A stretch of 64,000 nt of DNA, from positions 310,001-374,000 of the forward strand of contig NZ_FNFN01000001.1 of NCBI RefSeq assembly GCF_900101045.1. The letters are read 5' to 3'. A model generated the notes under the pieces. That model saw nothing but the letters and a program-made list of their open reading frames with translations. It ran no database searches and was not told where the DNA came from. Positions within the stretch are counted from its first letter, which is position 1; every line of letters starts with the position of its first letter. The stretch is from Nocardioides sp. YR527 (GTDB lineage: Bacteria; Actinomycetota; Actinomycetes; Propionibacteriales; Nocardioidaceae). Both the position numbers and the translations under genes were made by a program. Shown piece after piece: positions 16,000 to 24,149 of the stretch.

Positions 16000-17028
16000 T
16001 CACGCCGGCGGCGCGGTGCTGCTGCGCACGACCAGCTCGGCGGGCAGCCGCAGGTGGCGCTCGGTCTGCTTGCCCTCCAGCAGTTCGAGCAGGAACCCGA
16101 GCGCGGCCCGGCCCATCTCGTGGAGCGGCTGGGCGACGGTGGTGAGCGGGGGAGTGGCGTCGCGGGCCTCGGGTACGTTGTCGAAGCCGATCACCGAGAG
16201 GTCCTCGGGCACGCGTAGGCCGAGCGAGCCGGCGACCTCGATGACCTTGATCGCGGAGATGTCGTTGGCGGCGAAGATGGCGGTGGGCCGTTCGCTGGCC
16301 GGGAGCGAGAGCAGCTCGCGGGCCGGTGCCTCGGCGAGCTCGGGGTGGTAGCCGCCCACCCGGATCAGGTCGGGGGAGACGCTCAGGCCCGCCTCGTAGA
16401 GGGCCTCACGGTAGCCCTGCTCACGCAGGCCGGCGGAGCGGAGGTCGGGGCGCCCGCCGAGGAACCCGATGCGCCGGTGGCCGAGCCCGACCAGATGGTC
16501 GACGGCGAGCCGGGCGCCGGTGACGTTGTCGGCGTCGACGGTCATCGGGCCGTCCGGTCCGGTGTGGGGGTCGATCGCGACGACCGGGATGGTGGTCTCG
16601 TCGGTGATGATCATCGACGGCGTGACCACGATCGCGCCGTCGATCAGGGTGTGACCGAGGCGGGAGAGCGAGCGGCGCTCCCAACCGGTGTGGTTGTGGG
16701 CGCCGGTGCGCCCGGCGTGGGCCAACAGCTCATAGCCGGTGCCGTCCAGAGCCGCCGAGATCCCTTTGAGGAGCTCGGCGGAGTAGGGCTCGAACTCGGC
16801 CACGAGCACGCCGATGACGCCGGTGGACTTGCGGCGCAGGCTCGAGGCGATCAGCGAGGACTGGTAGCCGAGCTCGTCGATCACCGCGAGGACCTTCTCG
16901 CTGGTCGCCTCGCTGACTCCGTAGCGCTCGTTGATCACCTTGGAGACGGTGGCCACCGAGACCCCGGCTTCCCGGGCCACGTCGGTGATCGTGACACGGC
17001 GGGGGCGGGGCTGGTCGAGCGTGCTCAT
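16000..17028 (-). CDS. LacI-family transcriptional regulator
   Basis: A 342-residue repressor. The LacI helix-turn-helix and hinge occupy residues about 12-62 (VTITDVAREAGVSVATVSKV, VLAVIDELGYQ). The periplasmic-binding-like effector domain has GVIGVLVAEF, LGHRRIGFLGG and VIGFDNVPEARDATPPLTTV. It is transcribed away from the second importer operon, and a LacI-type palindrome lies in the shared gap. It most likely represses that operon and itself, with a pentose or oligosaccharide inducer (inference). It may also act on the first importer, where only a possible half-site was seen. Confidence 0.93.
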   Translation of the reverse strand: MSTLDQPRPRRVTITDVAREAGVSVATVSKVINERYGVSEATSEKVLAVIDELGYQSSLIASSLRRKSTGVIGVLVAEFEPYSAELLKGISAALDGTGYELLAHAGRTGAHNHTGWERRSLSRLGHTLIDGAIVVTPSMIITDETTIPVVAIDPHTGPDGPMTVDADNVTGARLAVDHLVGLGHRRIGFLGGRPDLRSAGLREQGYREALYEAGLSVSPDLIRVGGYHPELAEAPARELLSLPASERPTAIFAANDISAIKVIEVAGSLGLRVPEDLSVIGFDNVPEARDATPPLTTVAQPLHEMGRAALGFLLELLEGKQTERHLRLPAELVVRSSTAPPA

Positions 17029-17071
17029 GGCTCGACACTAGCCCACCTGGGGCATCCGGCAACCATCTACG

Positions 17072-17091
17072 AAAACGTTATCGACAACGAT
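17072..17091. promoter_or_regulatory. LacI-type operator
   Basis: The central GTTATCGACAAC (17077-17088) reads as GTTNTCGANAAC, with a central CG pair typical of LacI-family sites. Flanking bases extend the symmetry to about 16 of 20 positions. It abuts the TTGACA at 17091-17096. Confidence 0.55.
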
Positions 17092-17120
17092 TGACACGAC
17101 CGCCCGGTACGCGCCATGCT
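17091..17120 (+). promoter_or_regulatory. Candidate promoter of second importer operon
   Basis: TTGACA (17091-17096) and CATGCT (17115-17120) are separated by 18 bp. The operator touches the -35 element, a typical repression geometry. Confidence 0.45.
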
Positions 17121-17132
17121 CGACCCCGACAA

Positions 17133-17148
17133 TGTGGCGGCAGTCACA
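17133..17148. promoter_or_regulatory. CRP/GlxR-like binding site
   Basis: TGTGG-CGGCAG-TCACA differs at one position from TGTGA-N6-TCACA. It lies 39 bp before the ATG of the binding-protein gene and downstream of the promoter proposed above, so either the site hinders transcription or the real promoter lies elsewhere. Confidence 0.5.
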
Positions 17149-17187
17149 TAACCCACACATCCAGAGCTGTGACGAAGAGGTCCCAAG

Positions 17188-18477
17188 ATGTCGAGGAAGA
17201 CACAAGCGCTCGCCGCGCTGTGCGCCGGATTGATGATTGCCGCCACCGGTTGTGGCGGCTCGGGCGACTCCGGTGGCGACGACAACACCATCATCTGGTG
17301 GCACAACTCCAACAACGACCCCGGCAAGGGGTACTACGAGCAGGTCGCGAAGGACTTCGAGGAGGCCAACCCCAGCGTCGATGTCAAGGTGCAGGCCTTC
17401 GCCCACGAGGACATGCTCACCAAGCTCGATGCCGCGTTCCAGAGCGGTGATCCCGAGCAGGTCCCCGACGTCTACATGGAGCGTGGCGGCGGCGAGCTCG
17501 CCGACCACGTCGAGGCGGGCCTGACCAAGGACCTGTCCGAGGACGCGGCCGACGAGATCGAGATGATCGGCGGCTCCGTGGCCGGTTGGCAGGTCGACGA
17601 TAAGACGTACGCTCTGCCGTTCTCGATCGGCGTGGTCGGCTTCTGGTACAACAAGGACCTCTTCGCCGAGGCCGGCATCACCGCCGCGCCGACGACGATG
17701 GATGAGTTCGACGACGCCGTCGCGAAGCTCAAGGCCGCGAAGATCCAGCCCGTCTCCGTCGGCGCCAAGGACGCCTGGCCGGCCGCGCACTACTACTACT
17801 GGACCGCGGTCCGGGAGTGCTCCGAGGATGTCTTGACAGCAGCCGTCAAGAGCCTCGACTTCTCCGACCCCTGCTTCGCCAAGGCCGGCGACGACGTCGC
17901 CGACATCGTCGCGAAGGAGCCGTTCAACAAGGGCTTCCTCTCCACCGGTGCCCAAGAGGGTCCGACCTCGGCCTCCGGCCTCCTTGCGACCGGCAAGGTC
18001 GCCATGGAGCTGGCCGGCCACTGGGAGCCGGGAGTGATGCAGGGCATCACCGAGGACAAGAAGGGCCTGGGTGACAAGACCGGCTGGTTCTCGTTCCCGA
18101 CCATCACCGGTGGCCAGGGCGACCCGGGCGCGCAGATGGGCGGCGGCGACGCCTGGGCCGTCTCCGAGGGTGCTCCGGACGCCTCGGTCGACTTCGTGAA
18201 GTACCTGCTCTCCACCGACGTCCAGAAGGGCTTCGCGGAGAACGGCATGGGTCTGCCGACCAACCCGGACGCGGTCGGCTCGCTGACCGACCCGGCGCTG
18301 GCCGACCTGATCAAGGTGCGCGACAGCGCGCCCTACGTCCAGCTCTACTTCGACACTGCTTTCGGCCAGTCCGTCGGAGGTGCCATGAACGACGCCATCG
18401 TCAACGTGTTCGCGGGCAAGGGCACGGGGGCTGACATCGTGACAGCCACCCAGGAAGCCGCGGACAAGGAAAAGTGA
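17188..18477 (+). CDS. Family 1 sugar-binding lipoprotein
   Basis: A 429-residue CUT1-type solute-binding lipoprotein with signal peptide and lipobox (AATGCGG, Cys about 22). It has the opening IIWWHNSNNDPGKGYYEQV and internal ALPFSIGVVGFWYNKDLFAEAGI, typical of oligosaccharide-binding proteins. The operon also encodes two permeases and a cytoplasmic GH3 enzyme. The likely ligand is therefore a beta-linked oligosaccharide such as xylobiose or cellobiose (inference). Confidence 0.92.
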   Translation: MSRKTQALAALCAGLMIAATGCGGSGDSGGDDNTIIWWHNSNNDPGKGYYEQVAKDFEEANPSVDVKVQAFAHEDMLTKLDAAFQSGDPEQVPDVYMERGGGELADHVEAGLTKDLSEDAADEIEMIGGSVAGWQVDDKTYALPFSIGVVGFWYNKDLFAEAGITAAPTTMDEFDDAVAKLKAAKIQPVSVGAKDAWPAAHYYYWTAVRECSEDVLTAAVKSLDFSDPCFAKAGDDVADIVAKEPFNKGFLSTGAQEGPTSASGLLATGKVAMELAGHWEPGVMQGITEDKKGLGDKTGWFSFPTITGGQGDPGAQMGGGDAWAVSEGAPDASVDFVKYLLSTDVQKGFAENGMGLPTNPDAVGSLTDPALADLIKVRDSAPYVQLYFDTAFGQSVGGAMNDAIVNVFAGKGTGADIVTATQEAADKEK

Positions 18478-18486
18478 GCTGAGCCT

Positions 18487-19518
18487 GTGACGTACGACGT
18501 GACCGAGGCCGCTCCGGCGGTGTCAGGGCACGCCACATCGGACGCCCGGCGTACAGGTGCTGTACGCCGGGCGCCCGGGGGTTCCGGACCTCGTGGTGAT
18601 GCCTGGCGCAAGCGCTTGGAGATCCTTGTCTTCGTAACCCCCGCACTCGCGCTCATCGCGCTCTTCGTCGCCTGGCCGATCGTCACCGCGGTGCGCTTCT
18701 CGGTCTATGACTGGAAGGGTTTCGGCGACCTGACCGACTTCGTCGGCCTGGAGAACTACGCCGAGGTCCTCGGCGACGAGGTCTTCCGCAGCGCGGTCGG
18801 CCACAACATGGTCATCGTGGTGGGCTCGATCCTGCTCCAGCTCCCGCTGGGTGTGGCCATCGCCCTCCTGCTCAACCGCAAGATGCGGGGCCAGGGCCTG
18901 CTGCGCACGATCATCTTCGTGCCGTACGTCCTGGCCGAGGTCATCGCCGCGGTCATCTGGCTGCAGCTGCTGCAGCCGCAGTACGGCTTCATCGACGCGC
19001 TGACCGCGAGGGTCGGGCTGACCCCGCCCGAGCAGGGTTGGCTCGGCACCCCGGAGTACGCCCTGTGGATCGTGCTCCTGGTGCTGACCTGGAAGTACCT
19101 CGGGCTGGCCGTGCTGCTCTTCCTGGCCGGCATGCAGGGCATCTCCGAGGAGCTCTACGAGGCCGCCCAGCTCGACGGCGCCTCCTGGTGGCAGACGCAG
19201 CGGCGGATCACGATCCCTCTGCTCGGCCCCACCATGCGTACCTGGGCCTTCTTGTCGATGATCGGCTCGATCCAGTGCTTCGACATGATCTGGGTCCTCA
19301 CCCAGGGCGGTCCGGCGGACGCGACGGCGACGATGTCGACGTACCTCATCGACGAAGGCACCAAGCGGCACAACTACGGCATCGCCGGCGCCGCCTCGGT
19401 GATCCTCTTCGTGGTCGCCTTCGCGATGGCCCTCGCCTACCAGGTCCTCATCCTGCGTCGCGACGTCACCGACGACGCTCCCGCCAAGCAGCACCGTACG
19501 AAGCGAAAGGCGGCATGA
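18487..19518 (+). CDS. Sugar ABC permease, MalF/UgpA type
   Basis: A 343-residue CUT1 permease. A polar N-terminal region of about 38 residues is followed by six helices. The cytoplasmic EAA loop is EELYEAAQLDGASWWQTQRR (about 221-240). The GTG start lies nine bases after the binding-protein stop. It ends overlapping the next permease gene (ATGA). No ATPase is encoded in the operon; actinobacterial CUT1 importers commonly use a shared MsiK-type ATPase encoded elsewhere. Confidence 0.92.
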   Translation: MTYDVTEAAPAVSGHATSDARRTGAVRRAPGGSGPRGDAWRKRLEILVFVTPALALIALFVAWPIVTAVRFSVYDWKGFGDLTDFVGLENYAEVLGDEVFRSAVGHNMVIVVGSILLQLPLGVAIALLLNRKMRGQGLLRTIIFVPYVLAEVIAAVIWLQLLQPQYGFIDALTARVGLTPPEQGWLGTPEYALWIVLLVLTWKYLGLAVLLFLAGMQGISEELYEAAQLDGASWWQTQRRITIPLLGPTMRTWAFLSMIGSIQCFDMIWVLTQGGPADATATMSTYLIDEGTKRHNYGIAGAASVILFVVAFAMALAYQVLILRRDVTDDAPAKQHRTKRKAA

Positions 19519-20342
19519 TGACCAGAGCCATCCGCGGCAACCTCTGGGTCTACCTGCTCGCGCTCGTCGTGGTCGCGATCACCATCGGCCCGGTCCTCTA
19601 CGGCGCGATGGGCGGCTTCCGCACCAACGCCCAGCTCGCCGACAAGCCGGCCGGGCTGCCCGACCCATGGGTGTGGACGAACTACGCCGGCGTGCTGAGC
19701 AACCCCTCGTTCTGGCAGTACGCACTCAACTCGACGATGATCGCGATCATCACCACGGTGGTGACCGTCGTGTTCGGGCTGATGGCGGCGTACCCGTTGG
19801 CTCGCTACCAGTTCCGGGGGCGCGAGGCGCTGTTCATGGTCTTCGTGCTCGGCCTGCTCTTCCCGGCGGCCGTGGCGATCATCCCGCTGTTCATCATCAT
19901 CACCCGCAACCTGCAGATGGCGAACACCTGGTGGGGCGTGGCCCTGCCGCAGGCCGCGTTCGCGCTGCCGATGACGGTGGTCATCCTGCGGCCGTTCCTG
20001 ATGGCACTGCCCAAGGAGCTCGAGGAGGCGGCGCTGATGGACGGCGCCAGCCGGATCGGCATCTTCTGGCGGGTCCTGATGCCGCTCTCGGTGCCGGGCA
20101 TGATCACCGTCGGCGTGCTGGCCTTCGTGACTTCCTGGAACGCCTACCTGCTGCCGCTGCTGCTCCTCCAGGACAAGATGCGCACCCTCCCGCTCGGCGT
20201 CGCCGACTTCTCGACCGAGCACTCCGCCGACACCGCTGGTGTCCTCGCGTTCACCACGCTCGCGATGATCCCCGCCCTCGTGCTCTTCCTCGCCTTCCAG
20301 CGCCGGCTCGTCAGCGGCCTGCAGGGTGCGGTCAAGGGCTAG
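19515..20342 (+). CDS. Sugar ABC permease, MalG/UgpE type
   Basis: A 275-residue CUT1 permease with six helices and the EAA loop KELEEAALMDGASRIGIFWR (about 171-190). It is the partner of the preceding MalF-type permease, and the two genes overlap. ATG 19515 and ATG 19518 are both possible starts. The GH3 gene starts 14 bp downstream. Confidence 0.92.
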   Translation: MMTRAIRGNLWVYLLALVVVAITIGPVLYGAMGGFRTNAQLADKPAGLPDPWVWTNYAGVLSNPSFWQYALNSTMIAIITTVVTVVFGLMAAYPLARYQFRGREALFMVFVLGLLFPAAVAIIPLFIIITRNLQMANTWWGVALPQAAFALPMTVVILRPFLMALPKELEEAALMDGASRIGIFWRVLMPLSVPGMITVGVLAFVTSWNAYLLPLLLLQDKMRTLPLGVADFSTEHSADTAGVLAFTTLAMIPALVLFLAFQRRLVSGLQGAVKG

Positions 20343-20356
20343 AACGGAACCTTCCT

Positions 20357-22750
20357 GTGACTCACTCAGCACCCCTTCCCGCCTGGCCGCGGGTCTCCGA
20401 GCGCGTGCGCGATCTGCACGCCCGGATGAGCCTGGAGGAGAAGCTCGCCCAGATCGTGGGCTACTGGCTCGACCGCGGCGGCGACGTCGTCGCGCCGATG
20501 GCCAACGAGATGGACGCGGGCGACGGCCGGCGACTCCCCGAGATCACCGCCCACGGGCTCGGCCACTACAGCCGGGTGTACGGCACCCGGCCCGTCGACC
20601 CCGCCGAGCGCGCCGCGTGGTTGTGGGCCGAGCAGAGACGCCTGGTCTCGCAGACCCGACTTGGGATCCCGGCTCTGGTCCACGAGGAGTGCCTCACCGG
20701 ACTGGCGACCTGGCAGGCGGCGACCTTCCCCACGCCGCTGGCCTGGGGCGCCTCCTTCGACCCCGAGGGCGTCGAGGAGATGGCCCGGACGATCGGCGCC
20801 GACATGCGTGCGCTCGGGGTGCACCAGGGGCTCGCCCCGGTGCTCGACGTGATCCGCGACGCGCGCTGGGGCCGGTGCGAGGAGGCCATCGGCGAGGATC
20901 CCTATCTCGTCGGGACGGTCGCCACTGCGTACGTCCTGGGGCTTCAGTCCGCCGGCGTGCACGCCACGCTGAAGCACTTCGTCGCCTACTCGGGCTCGCG
21001 CGCCGGCCGCAACCACGCGCCCGTCTCCGCGGGGCCGCGCGAGATCGCCGACATCTATCTGCCGCCCTTCGAGATGGCGCTGCTCGACGGTGGTGCGAGG
21101 TCGGTGATGGCGGCGTACAACGACATCGACGGGGTGCCGCAGCACTCCTCGGTCGAGCACCTCACCACGCTGCTGCGCGAGACCTGGGGCTTCGACGGGG
21201 TCGTGGTCGCCGACTACTTCGGGGTCGCGTTCCTGGCGGTGATGCACACGATCGCCGCCGACCGCGGACGGGCCGCCGCGGTCGCCCTCGAGGCCGGTGT
21301 CGACATCGAGCTGCCGACCGGCGACGCCTACCTCGAGCCGCTCGCGGCGCTGATCCGCTCCGGTGAGGTCTCCGAGTCGATCGTCGACCGGGCGGTGTTG
21401 CGGGCGTTGACGCAGAAGGAGGAGCTCGGCCTGCTCGAGGAGTCCTTCGCGGGCACGCTGGAGGAGGGTGCTCCGGAAACCGTCGACCTGGACTCGCGGG
21501 CACACCGCTCCTTGGCTCGGAGGCTGGCCGAGGAGTCGGTCGTGCTGCTCGGCAACGACGGTGTGCTTCCGCTCGAAGGCGGCCTCGGCAAGGTGGCGAT
21601 CATCGGCCCGAACGCCGACCGCCCCGAGGCGCTGATGGGCTGCTACTCCTTCGTCAACCATGTGATGGCGAGCTATCCCGACCAGCCGCTGGGCATCGAG
21701 CTGCCGACGATCGCCGAGGCGATCCGGGCCGAGCTCGGCGCCTCCTCGTACGAGGTGGTGGCCGGGTGCGAGGTCGAGGGCACGGACCGCTCCGGTTTCC
21801 CGGCGGCGGTCTCGGCGGCCGAGGGCGCTGACGTGGCGATCCTCGTCGTAGGCGACCAGGCCGGGCTCTTCGGCCGTGGCACGGTCGGGGAGGGCAACGA
21901 CTCCGAGTCGCTCGACCTTCCCGGGGTCCAGCGCGAGCTGGTCGACGCGGTCGTCGCGACGGGGACGCCGGTCGTGCTCGTGGTCGTCACCGGCAGGCCG
22001 TACGCCCTGGGCTGGGCGCTCGACGACGCGACCCGTCCGGCCGCGGTGCTGCAGGCGTTCTTCCCCGGCGAGGAGGGCGGACCGGCCCTGGCGCGCGTCA
22101 TCTCCGGCGCGGTCAACCCCTCGGGCCGGCTCCCGGTCTCGCTGCCGCGGGTCTCCGGGACCCAGCCCTACAGCTACCTTCAACCGCTGCTGGGTGGTCC
22201 CTCCGAGGTCACCAGCACCGACCCGACGCCGGCGCGCCCGTTCGGCTTCGGGCTCTCCTACACCACCTTCGGCTACAGCGGGCTCTCCGCGGATCGCTCC
22301 GTCGCTGCCGGTGGCACCTTCGGGGTCGAGGTGACCGTGACCAACCTCGGTGATGTCGCGGGTGTGGACGTGGTTCAGCTCTACGGCCGCGATCTGCTGG
22401 CCTCGGTCGTGAGGCCGGTCTCGCAGCTGCTCGGCTACCAGCGGGTCGCGTTGGGGCCCGGCGAGTCGGCGACGGTGCTCTTCGAGGTGCCCACGACGCG
22501 GCTGGCCTTCACCGACCGCAGCCTCACCCGCATCGTCGAGCCCGGCGACGTCGAGGTCTGGGTGGCCGCCTCGGCCGGGGAGAAGGTCGCCACCGCGGTC
22601 GCCGAGGGCATCGCCGAGCTCTCCGGCGTCGACGCCGCCTCGGCCGCCGGCGAGTCCGGCAGCGACAAGGCGCTGGTCACCATCACCGGCGAGGTCCACC
22701 GCGTCAGCACCGCCGACCCCCGGATCACGACGGCGACGGTCTCACGCTAG
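20357..22750 (+). CDS. GH3 beta-glucosidase/beta-xylosidase, cytoplasmic
   Basis: A 797-residue glycoside hydrolase family 3 enzyme. The N-terminal barrel includes the substrate region LGVHQGLAPVLDVIRDARWG and HATLKHFVAYSG. The catalytic nucleophile is Asp286 in VVVADYFG. The second alpha/beta domain holds VVLLGNDGVLPLEGG, and a fibronectin-III-like C-terminal domain begins near VTVTNLGDVAGVDVVQLYG. There is no signal peptide, so it should act on oligosaccharides brought in by the upstream importer. Beta-xylosidase is favoured by the nearby xylA-xylB genes, but the specificity cannot be proved from sequence alone. The GTG start at 20357 was chosen because the longer open frame runs inside the permease gene. 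Confidence 0.9.
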   Translation: MTHSAPLPAWPRVSERVRDLHARMSLEEKLAQIVGYWLDRGGDVVAPMANEMDAGDGRRLPEITAHGLGHYSRVYGTRPVDPAERAAWLWAEQRRLVSQTRLGIPALVHEECLTGLATWQAATFPTPLAWGASFDPEGVEEMARTIGADMRALGVHQGLAPVLDVIRDARWGRCEEAIGEDPYLVGTVATAYVLGLQSAGVHATLKHFVAYSGSRAGRNHAPVSAGPREIADIYLPPFEMALLDGGARSVMAAYNDIDGVPQHSSVEHLTTLLRETWGFDGVVVADYFGVAFLAVMHTIAADRGRAAAVALEAGVDIELPTGDAYLEPLAALIRSGEVSESIVDRAVLRALTQKEELGLLEESFAGTLEEGAPETVDLDSRAHRSLARRLAEESVVLLGNDGVLPLEGGLGKVAIIGPNADRPEALMGCYSFVNHVMASYPDQPLGIELPTIAEAIRAELGASSYEVVAGCEVEGTDRSGFPAAVSAAEGADVAILVVGDQAGLFGRGTVGEGNDSESLDLPGVQRELVDAVVATGTPVVLVVVTGRPYALGWALDDATRPAAVLQAFFPGEEGGPALARVISGAVNPSGRLPVSLPRVSGTQPYSYLQPLLGGPSEVTSTDPTPARPFGFGLSYTTFGYSGLSADRSVAAGGTFGVEVTVTNLGDVAGVDVVQLYGRDLLASVVRPVSQLLGYQRVALGPGESATVLFEVPTTRLAFTDRSLTRIVEPGDVEVWVAASAGEKVATAVAEGIAELSGVDAASAAGESGSDKALVTITGEVHRVSTADPRITTATVSR

Positions 22751-22769
22751 GTGGCGCTCGGGAAGTCCC

Positions 22770-22834
22770 GTCGAGTCGGCTCGTCATGACGAGCCGACTC
22801 GGCAGGGTTGACGGTCAGGATGAGCCGACTCGGC
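22770..22834. repeat. GCCGACTCGGC repeat cluster, three copies
   Basis: A perfect 28-bp palindrome at 22773-22800 is made of two facing copies of a 21-bp unit (GTCA-NNACG-[A/C]-GCCGACTCGGC). A third direct copy occupies 22814-22834 and forms the last codons and stop of the ROK gene. The cluster lies between converging genes and may terminate transcription from both sides. The same unit recurs at 43492-43620. Confidence 0.8.
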
Positions 22835-24017
22835 GGGCGGTGTTCCGGGCGAGGTACGCCGCGGGGTCACCGATGACGCGGCGTACGACCGTCCCGGCCG
22901 CTCCGCGCACGGCCGCGTCGCTGCCGAGTCCGGAGACCATCAGCGGCGGCGGCTCGGTGGCGCCGGTGTGATGGCTGATCGAGGCCGAGGTGGCCGCGGA
23001 GAGCCACGGTGCGAGCGTGGCGAACGCGCCCCCGAGCACGACAGCGGCCGGGTCGAGGAGGGTGAGGACCGAGGCGAGCGCGATCCCGAGGTAACGGCCC
23101 GCGTCGGCGACGGCGTCGAGCGCGGCCTGGTCGCCCGCCTCGCAGGCCCGGGTGAGGTCGGCCATGGTCTCCACCCCCGCCCGGGCGAGGATCTCCTGCT
23201 GTCCCGCCATCCGTTCCAGGCAGCCGTGGCCACCGCAGGCGCACCGCGGACCGTCGGGGGCGACCACGACGTGGCCCAGCTCGCCGGCGCCGGCGTGTGC
23301 GCCGCGGAAGACCTGGCCGTCGATCACGATGCCGCCGCCGATGCCGATCTCGCCGGAGACGTGCACGAAGTCGCGCAGAGGGGTGCCGTCCTGCTCGTGG
23401 CCGCCGAACCACATCTCGCCGAGCGCGGCGACGTTGGCCTCGTTCTCGAGGTCGACCTCGAGCCCGGTGTCCTCCTGGATCGCGGCGGCGAGCTCGACCT
23501 GGGTCCAGCCCAGGTTGGGAGTGCGTACGACGGTGCCGTCGACGGTCAGGCCGGGCACCGCCACACAGGCCGCGGCCAGGGGGAGACCCTGGGAGGCCGC
23601 GCTGCGGGTGGCCGTGCGGGCGACCTCCAAGACGTCGGCGACCACCTCGGCGACCTCGCGACCGCGGTTGTCGCGGCGTACGACATGGTGGTAGCGCGGC
23701 GCCCCGGACAGGTCGGTCACCACGGCGGCCAGGTAGTCGACGTTGATCTCCAGGCCGAGCCCGGCCGCGCCGTCCGGGGCGAGGGTGAGTGCCGTGGCGG
23801 GGCGGCCACGCTCGACCGCCGCCGGGGCGCTCTCCTCGAGCAGGCCGGCGTGGATCAGGTCGGTCACCAGACCGGATACCGACGACTTGGTCAGGCCGGT
23901 GTGGGCGGCGACCCGGGCGCGGGAGGCGGGGCCGGTGCGAGCGACCTCACCGAGCACGAGCGAGAGGTTGCTCGCCCGCATCCCGGCATGTTGCGCAGGC
24001 TCTGAGCGAGGGTTCAT
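22815..24017 (-). CDS. xylR: ROK-family repressor, XylR type
   Basis: A 400-residue ROK regulator with an N-terminal winged helix (about 8-65, VAAHTGLTKSSVSGLVTDLI). The ROK sugar-kinase-like domain has a zinc motif CACGGHGCLE and GGAFATLAPWL. Divergent placement from xylA makes it the probable xylose repressor. I chose ATG 24017; a start seven codons upstream would place the coding region inside the 24031-24045 operator region. The last residues (RRVGSS) are encoded by a dispersed repeat unit, so the original C-terminus may have been replaced. Confidence 0.87.
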   Translation of the reverse strand: MNPRSEPAQHAGMRASNLSLVLGEVARTGPASRARVAAHTGLTKSSVSGLVTDLIHAGLLEESAPAAVERGRPATALTLAPDGAAGLGLEINVDYLAAVVTDLSGAPRYHHVVRRDNRGREVAEVVADVLEVARTATRSAASQGLPLAAACVAVPGLTVDGTVVRTPNLGWTQVELAAAIQEDTGLEVDLENEANVAALGEMWFGGHEQDGTPLRDFVHVSGEIGIGGGIVIDGQVFRGAHAGAGELGHVVVAPDGPRCACGGHGCLERMAGQQEILARAGVETMADLTRACEAGDQAALDAVADAGRYLGIALASVLTLLDPAAVVLGGAFATLAPWLSAATSASISHHTGATEPPPLMVSGLGSDAAVRGAAGTVVRRVIGDPAAYLARNTARRVGSS

Positions 24018-24030
24018 GCAGGGATTAGAC

Positions 24031-24045
24031 CAAGTCATGAACTTG
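24031..24045. promoter_or_regulatory. XylR operator 1
   Basis: CAAGT-CATGA-ACTTG has perfect 5-bp arms. It lies 13 bp upstream of the ROK gene start. A second copy starts exactly 90 bp away near xylA. Confidence 0.6.
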
Positions 24046-24077
24046 AGGTCAAGGAGGCGTTCTCTCGCGTCATCTGG

Positions 24078-24107
24078 TTGACAATGTGACGTGGGTCGCG
24101 TTGGATA
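24078..24107 (+). promoter_or_regulatory. Candidate xylA promoter
   Basis: A consensus TTGACA (24078-24083) is followed by TGGATA (24102-24107) at 18 bp. TGTGA at 24085-24089 with TCGCG six bases later is a poor CRP-like half-match inside the spacer. Confidence 0.45.
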
Positions 24108-24120
24108 GTGCGAGATAGTC

Positions 24121-24135
24121 CAAGTCGTGAACTAA
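24121..24135. promoter_or_regulatory. XylR operator 2
   Basis: CAAGT-CGTGA-ACTAA repeats the 24031-24045 palindrome with three base changes, just downstream of the xylA promoter and 14 bp before the ATG. Two sites 90 bp apart would allow looping or independent control of both genes. Confidence 0.55.
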
Positions 24136-24149
24136 GTAAGGAACCTGCT

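Noticed and set aside
19667..20356. N-terminal extension of the GH3 frame
   Set aside because: The extension lies inside the MalG-type permease gene in another frame and has no GH3 similarity; GTG 20357 gives a normal family start.
24085..24100. Third CRP-like site in the xylA promoter (TGTGA-N6-TCGCG)
   Set aside because: Only one half matches and it sits between the -35 and -10 elements; too weak to claim as a site.
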